Below are positions 61,935-64,000 of a stretch of 64,000 nucleotides of DNA, one piece after another. The stretch covers positions 62,001 through 126,000 of the forward strand of contig JAHFQM010000004.1 of the NCBI GenBank assembly GCA_023266355.1, written 5' to 3'. The DNA is from Aquabacterium sp. Its GTDB lineage: Bacteria; Pseudomonadota; Gammaproteobacteria; Burkholderiales; Burkholderiaceae_C. Position 1 is the stretch's first letter; each line of letters starts with the position of its first letter. The translations under genes were made by a program, and so were the position numbers. The notes under the pieces were generated by a model. It worked only from the letters and a program-made list of their open reading frames with translations, had not been told where the DNA came from and ran no database searches.

Positions 61935-62567
61935 ATGAAATCCATCGTCATCCTGATCAGCGGACGGGGCTCCAACATGGAGGCCATCGTCCAAGCCTGC
62001 CAGCAAGAAAGCTGGCCCGCCCGCATCGCGGCCGTCGTGAGCAACAAGGCCTCGGCTGAAGGTCTGCAATTTGCCGCCGCGCGGGGCATCGCCACGGCCG
62101 TGGTGGACCACAAGGCCTTCGACAGCCGCGAAGCCTTCGACGCCGAGCTGGCGCGGGTGGTCGATGGCTTTGCGCCCGATGTGGTGGTGCTGGCCGGCTT
62201 CATGCGCATCCTCACCGAGGGCTTCGTGCGCCATTTCGAGGGCCGCATGCTCAATGTGCACCCGTCCCTGCTGCCGGCCTTCCCCGGCTTGCACACGCAC
62301 CAGCGCGCCATCGAGGCCGGCTGCAAGCTGGCCGGCGCCACGGTGCACTTCGTCACGCCCGAGCTCGACCACGGCCCCATCGTGGCCCAGGCCGCCGTGC
62401 CCGTGCTGCCCGGTGACACGCCCCAGGCCCTGGCCGAGCGCGTGCTGGTGCAGGAGCACCGCCTCTACCCTCAGGCCGTGCGCTGGCTGGTGGAAGACCG
62501 CCTGGCGCTGGACGCCGGCGTGGTGTGGCACCGCGACGGCACGCCCCAGGTGACCTGGGGCGGCTGA
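61935..62567 (+). CDS. purN: Phosphoribosylglycinamide formyltransferase
   Basis: The protein has 210 residues. It has the 5'-phosphoribosylglycinamide site ISGRGSNMEAI (about 8-18), the formyl-THF loop and catalytic NVHPSLLPAFPGLHTH (Asn/His, about 108-123), and the Asp in PELDHGPIVAQA (about 146). It transfers the formyl group of 10-formyl-THF in purine synthesis. Length is standard. The ATG at 61935 begins MKSIVILISGRG. Confidence 0.96.
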   Translation: MKSIVILISGRGSNMEAIVQACQQESWPARIAAVVSNKASAEGLQFAAARGIATAVVDHKAFDSREAFDAELARVVDGFAPDVVVLAGFMRILTEGFVRHFEGRMLNVHPSLLPAFPGLHTHQRAIEAGCKLAGATVHFVTPELDHGPIVAQAAVPVLPGDTPQALAERVLVQEHRLYPQAVRWLVEDRLALDAGVVWHRDGTPQVTWGG

Positions 62568-62674
62568 ACGGCCGAAGGCCCTCCTGCGACGCGGGTGCTA
62601 GGCTGTCGCACCCACATCCAAATCAGCAGCGCGGCCCCGGCCACGGGAAAGCCGCCACCCCAGGGAGCTTCGCC

Positions 62675-63679
62675 ATGACCCACCGCCCGCAACGCCCATC
62701 ACACCGCCCACACACAGGCCTCGCCGCCATCGCTTTGGCCACCGCCCTGCTGGGCACCATCGGCTTGGGCGCCTTGGCGCCAGACCGCGCCTGGGCCCAG
62801 GCCGCACCTGCAACGCCGGCCACATCGGCCACCGCGGCCACCTCCCAGCGCGAAACCGAGGCCGAAGCCGCCCTGCGTGCCGTCAAGGCCAGCCAGATCG
62901 CCGGCCCCACCGACATCGCCCTGCGCGACCAGGCCACGCTCAAGCTGCCCGCCGGCTACCTGTGGGTGCCCGAGCCAGCCGCCAGCCAGTTGATGCGGGC
63001 CATGGGCAACCACCCGGACGAGCGCCTGCTGGGCCTGGTCTTCCCGCAATCGGACGAACAAGGCTGGATGGCCGTGGCGCGCTACGAGCCCTCGGGGCAC
63101 ATCCCCGAAGACGACGCCGAGCACTGGGACGTCGACGGCCTCTACAAAGGCCTCAAGGAAGGCACGGAAGCCGCCAACGAGGACCGCCGCCAGAAGGGCT
63201 TCCCGGAGCTGGACATCGGTGGCTGGGTGGAAAAGCCCACCTACGACGCCGCCACACACCGCCTGGTGTGGTCGCTGTCGGTGCGCCACAAGGGCGCCAC
63301 GGCCGACGCGCCCACCAGCATCAACTACAACACCTACGCGCTGGGCCGCGAGGGCTACGTGACGCTGAACCTCATCACCGACCTGAAAGACATCGCCCAG
63401 GACAAGCGCCACGCCCAGGCCCTGCTGTCGGCGTTGAGCTTTGGCGAGGGCAAGCGCTACGCCGACTTCAACGCCTCGACCGACAAGGTCGCCGAGTACG
63501 GCCTGGCCGCGCTGGTGGGCGGGCTGGCGGCCAAGAAGATCGGCCTGTTCGCGCTGGCCGCCGGCTTCCTGGCCAAGTTCGCCAAGGTGATCGCCGTGGC
63601 GGCCTTTGGCGGCTGGGCGGTTTTCAAACGCTTTTTCAAGCGCGACAAACCTCAAGGTCCGCAAGAACCGCAGGCCTGA
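62675..63679 (+). CDS. DUF2167-family exported protein
   Basis: The protein has 334 residues. A signal peptide (HTGLAAIALATALLGTIGLGA, cut near AWAQA) is followed by the DUF2167 domain (about 65-300) with LRDQATLKLPAGYLWVP, GLVFPQSDEQGWMAVARY and WVEKPTYDAATHRLVWSLSV, then a C-terminal membrane helix pair (LVGGLAAKKIGLFALAAGF) and a basic tail FKRFFKRDKPQG. Function unknown; DUF2167 proteins are often linked to membrane metalloproteases, as here, where the next gene starts six bases downstream. GGGAG precedes the ATG. Confidence 0.87.
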   Translation: MTHRPQRPSHRPHTGLAAIALATALLGTIGLGALAPDRAWAQAAPATPATSATAATSQRETEAEAALRAVKASQIAGPTDIALRDQATLKLPAGYLWVPEPAASQLMRAMGNHPDERLLGLVFPQSDEQGWMAVARYEPSGHIPEDDAEHWDVDGLYKGLKEGTEAANEDRRQKGFPELDIGGWVEKPTYDAATHRLVWSLSVRHKGATADAPTSINYNTYALGREGYVTLNLITDLKDIAQDKRHAQALLSALSFGEGKRYADFNASTDKVAEYGLAALVGGLAAKKIGLFALAAGFLAKFAKVIAVAAFGGWAVFKRFFKRDKPQGPQEPQA

Positions 63680-63685
63680 AACCCC

Positions 63686-64000
63686 ATGCTCAAACTGCTT
63701 TTCCTGCTGTTCAGCGGCTTCAAGTTCAGCAAATTGCTGCTCACCGGCGGCAGCATGCTGGTGTCGCTGGTGGTGTATGGGCTGATCTTCGGGTGGCGCT
63801 ACGCGGCGGGTTTCATCGCGCTGCTGTTCGTGCACGAGATGGGCCACTACATCGCCGCCAGGCAGCGCGGCCTGAACGTGGGTGCGCCCACCTTCATCCC
63901 CTTCGTGGGCGCCTGGATCGAGCTCAAGGAGCTGCCGCACGACGCCGAGACCGAGGCCTACGTCGGCCTGGGCGGCCCGCTGGTGGGCACCCTCGGCGCG
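63686..64000 (+). CDS. Site-2-type membrane metalloprotease (M50 family), N-terminal part
   Basis: The first 105 residues are in the window and the gene runs off the right edge. It has hydrophobic segments (LLTGGSMLVSLVVYGLIFG, then YAAGFIALLFV) leading into the zinc motif HEMGHYIAARQRGL (HExxH), followed by PTFIPFVGAWIELKELP and the GGPLVGTLGA segment typical of M50 relatives. It probably cleaves membrane proteins within the bilayer or is a close relative. It is coupled to the DUF2167 gene. Confidence 0.88.
   Translation, partial: MLKLLFLLFSGFKFSKLLLTGGSMLVSLVVYGLIFGWRYAAGFIALLFVHEMGHYIAARQRGLNVGAPTFIPFVGAWIELKELPHDAETEAYVGLGGPLVGTLGA

Overview
The window is a high-GC chromosomal segment from a betaproteobacterium, most likely order Burkholderiales (Comamonadaceae or the Aquabacterium/Sphaerotilus/Leptothrix group). 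The evidence is the strong G/C bias at third codon positions, a Tat-exported HiPIP, the minCDE cluster, paired PPK2 polyphosphate kinases and the housekeeping genes glnS, trpS, purN and dusC, all of betaproteobacterial type. The species call is inference. I saw no rRNA, tRNA, CRISPR array, transposase or integrase.

Layout: 1-9.9 kb holds a partial gene, a YbcJ-like S4 protein, a methyltransferase, an acyl-CoA synthetase, a GAF/PAS/GGDEF diguanylate cyclase, a malonyl-CoA-synthetase-like ligase overlapping a class II aldolase, a small anchored protein and a PlsC/YihG acyltransferase. 10-20.5 kb: PPK2, an ABC exporter, a MerR/SDR pair divergent from a HiPIP, a Tim44-domain protein, a YgiQ-type radical SAM protein and a DUF4010 membrane protein. 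20.6-26.5 kb: minCDE, an orphan ParA, an N-acyl-amino-acid-synthase-like acyltransferase and a hybrid histidine kinase. 26.5-36.7 kb: DUF808 protein, HDOD protein, dusC, YlqF GTPase, a TMEM175-like channel, a NYN/LOTUS protein, and a molybdo-hydroxylase operon (2Fe-2S subunit, Mo subunit, XdhC). 36.7-46.7 kb: a copper-acquisition-like cluster (DUF2946, TonB receptor, YcnI-PCuAC fusion), a hydrolase divergent from an HxlR regulator with two matching operators, a lipoprotein phosphoesterase, a CSD-DUF1294 protein, glnS and a second PPK2.

The striking part is 46.3-60.3 kb. A 9.75-kb gene encodes a secreted polymorphic toxin of about 3,250 residues. Its parts in order are a signal peptide, terpene-cyclase-like repeats, a putative Ig domain, a mid-protein sorting-signal-like segment, a second signal-like segment, a transglutaminase-like domain without its Cys, a DUF6531/YD-repeat Rhs shell with an inserted discoidin-like module, the Rhs core, and a C-terminal ADP-ribosyltransferase-like toxin tip. 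Two bases downstream lies a 98-residue protein that resembles the third domain of EF-Tu on its own, and then a 58-residue protein; these are the immunity candidates. This cassette is visibly poorer in G+C than the rest. It is bounded by exact direct repeats: 421 bp of ppk2 and 246 bp of a DUF1289 gene. The repeats meet at a junction near 58,570, as expected for a tandem duplication of the ppk2-to-DUF1289 interval in which the two copies carry different interiors: the toxin cassette in one (12.3 kb) and a GNAT-like gene in the other (1.8 kb).

60.4-64 kb returns to housekeeping genes: trpS, purN, a DUF2167 protein and the start of a site-2-type membrane metalloprotease that runs off the window.
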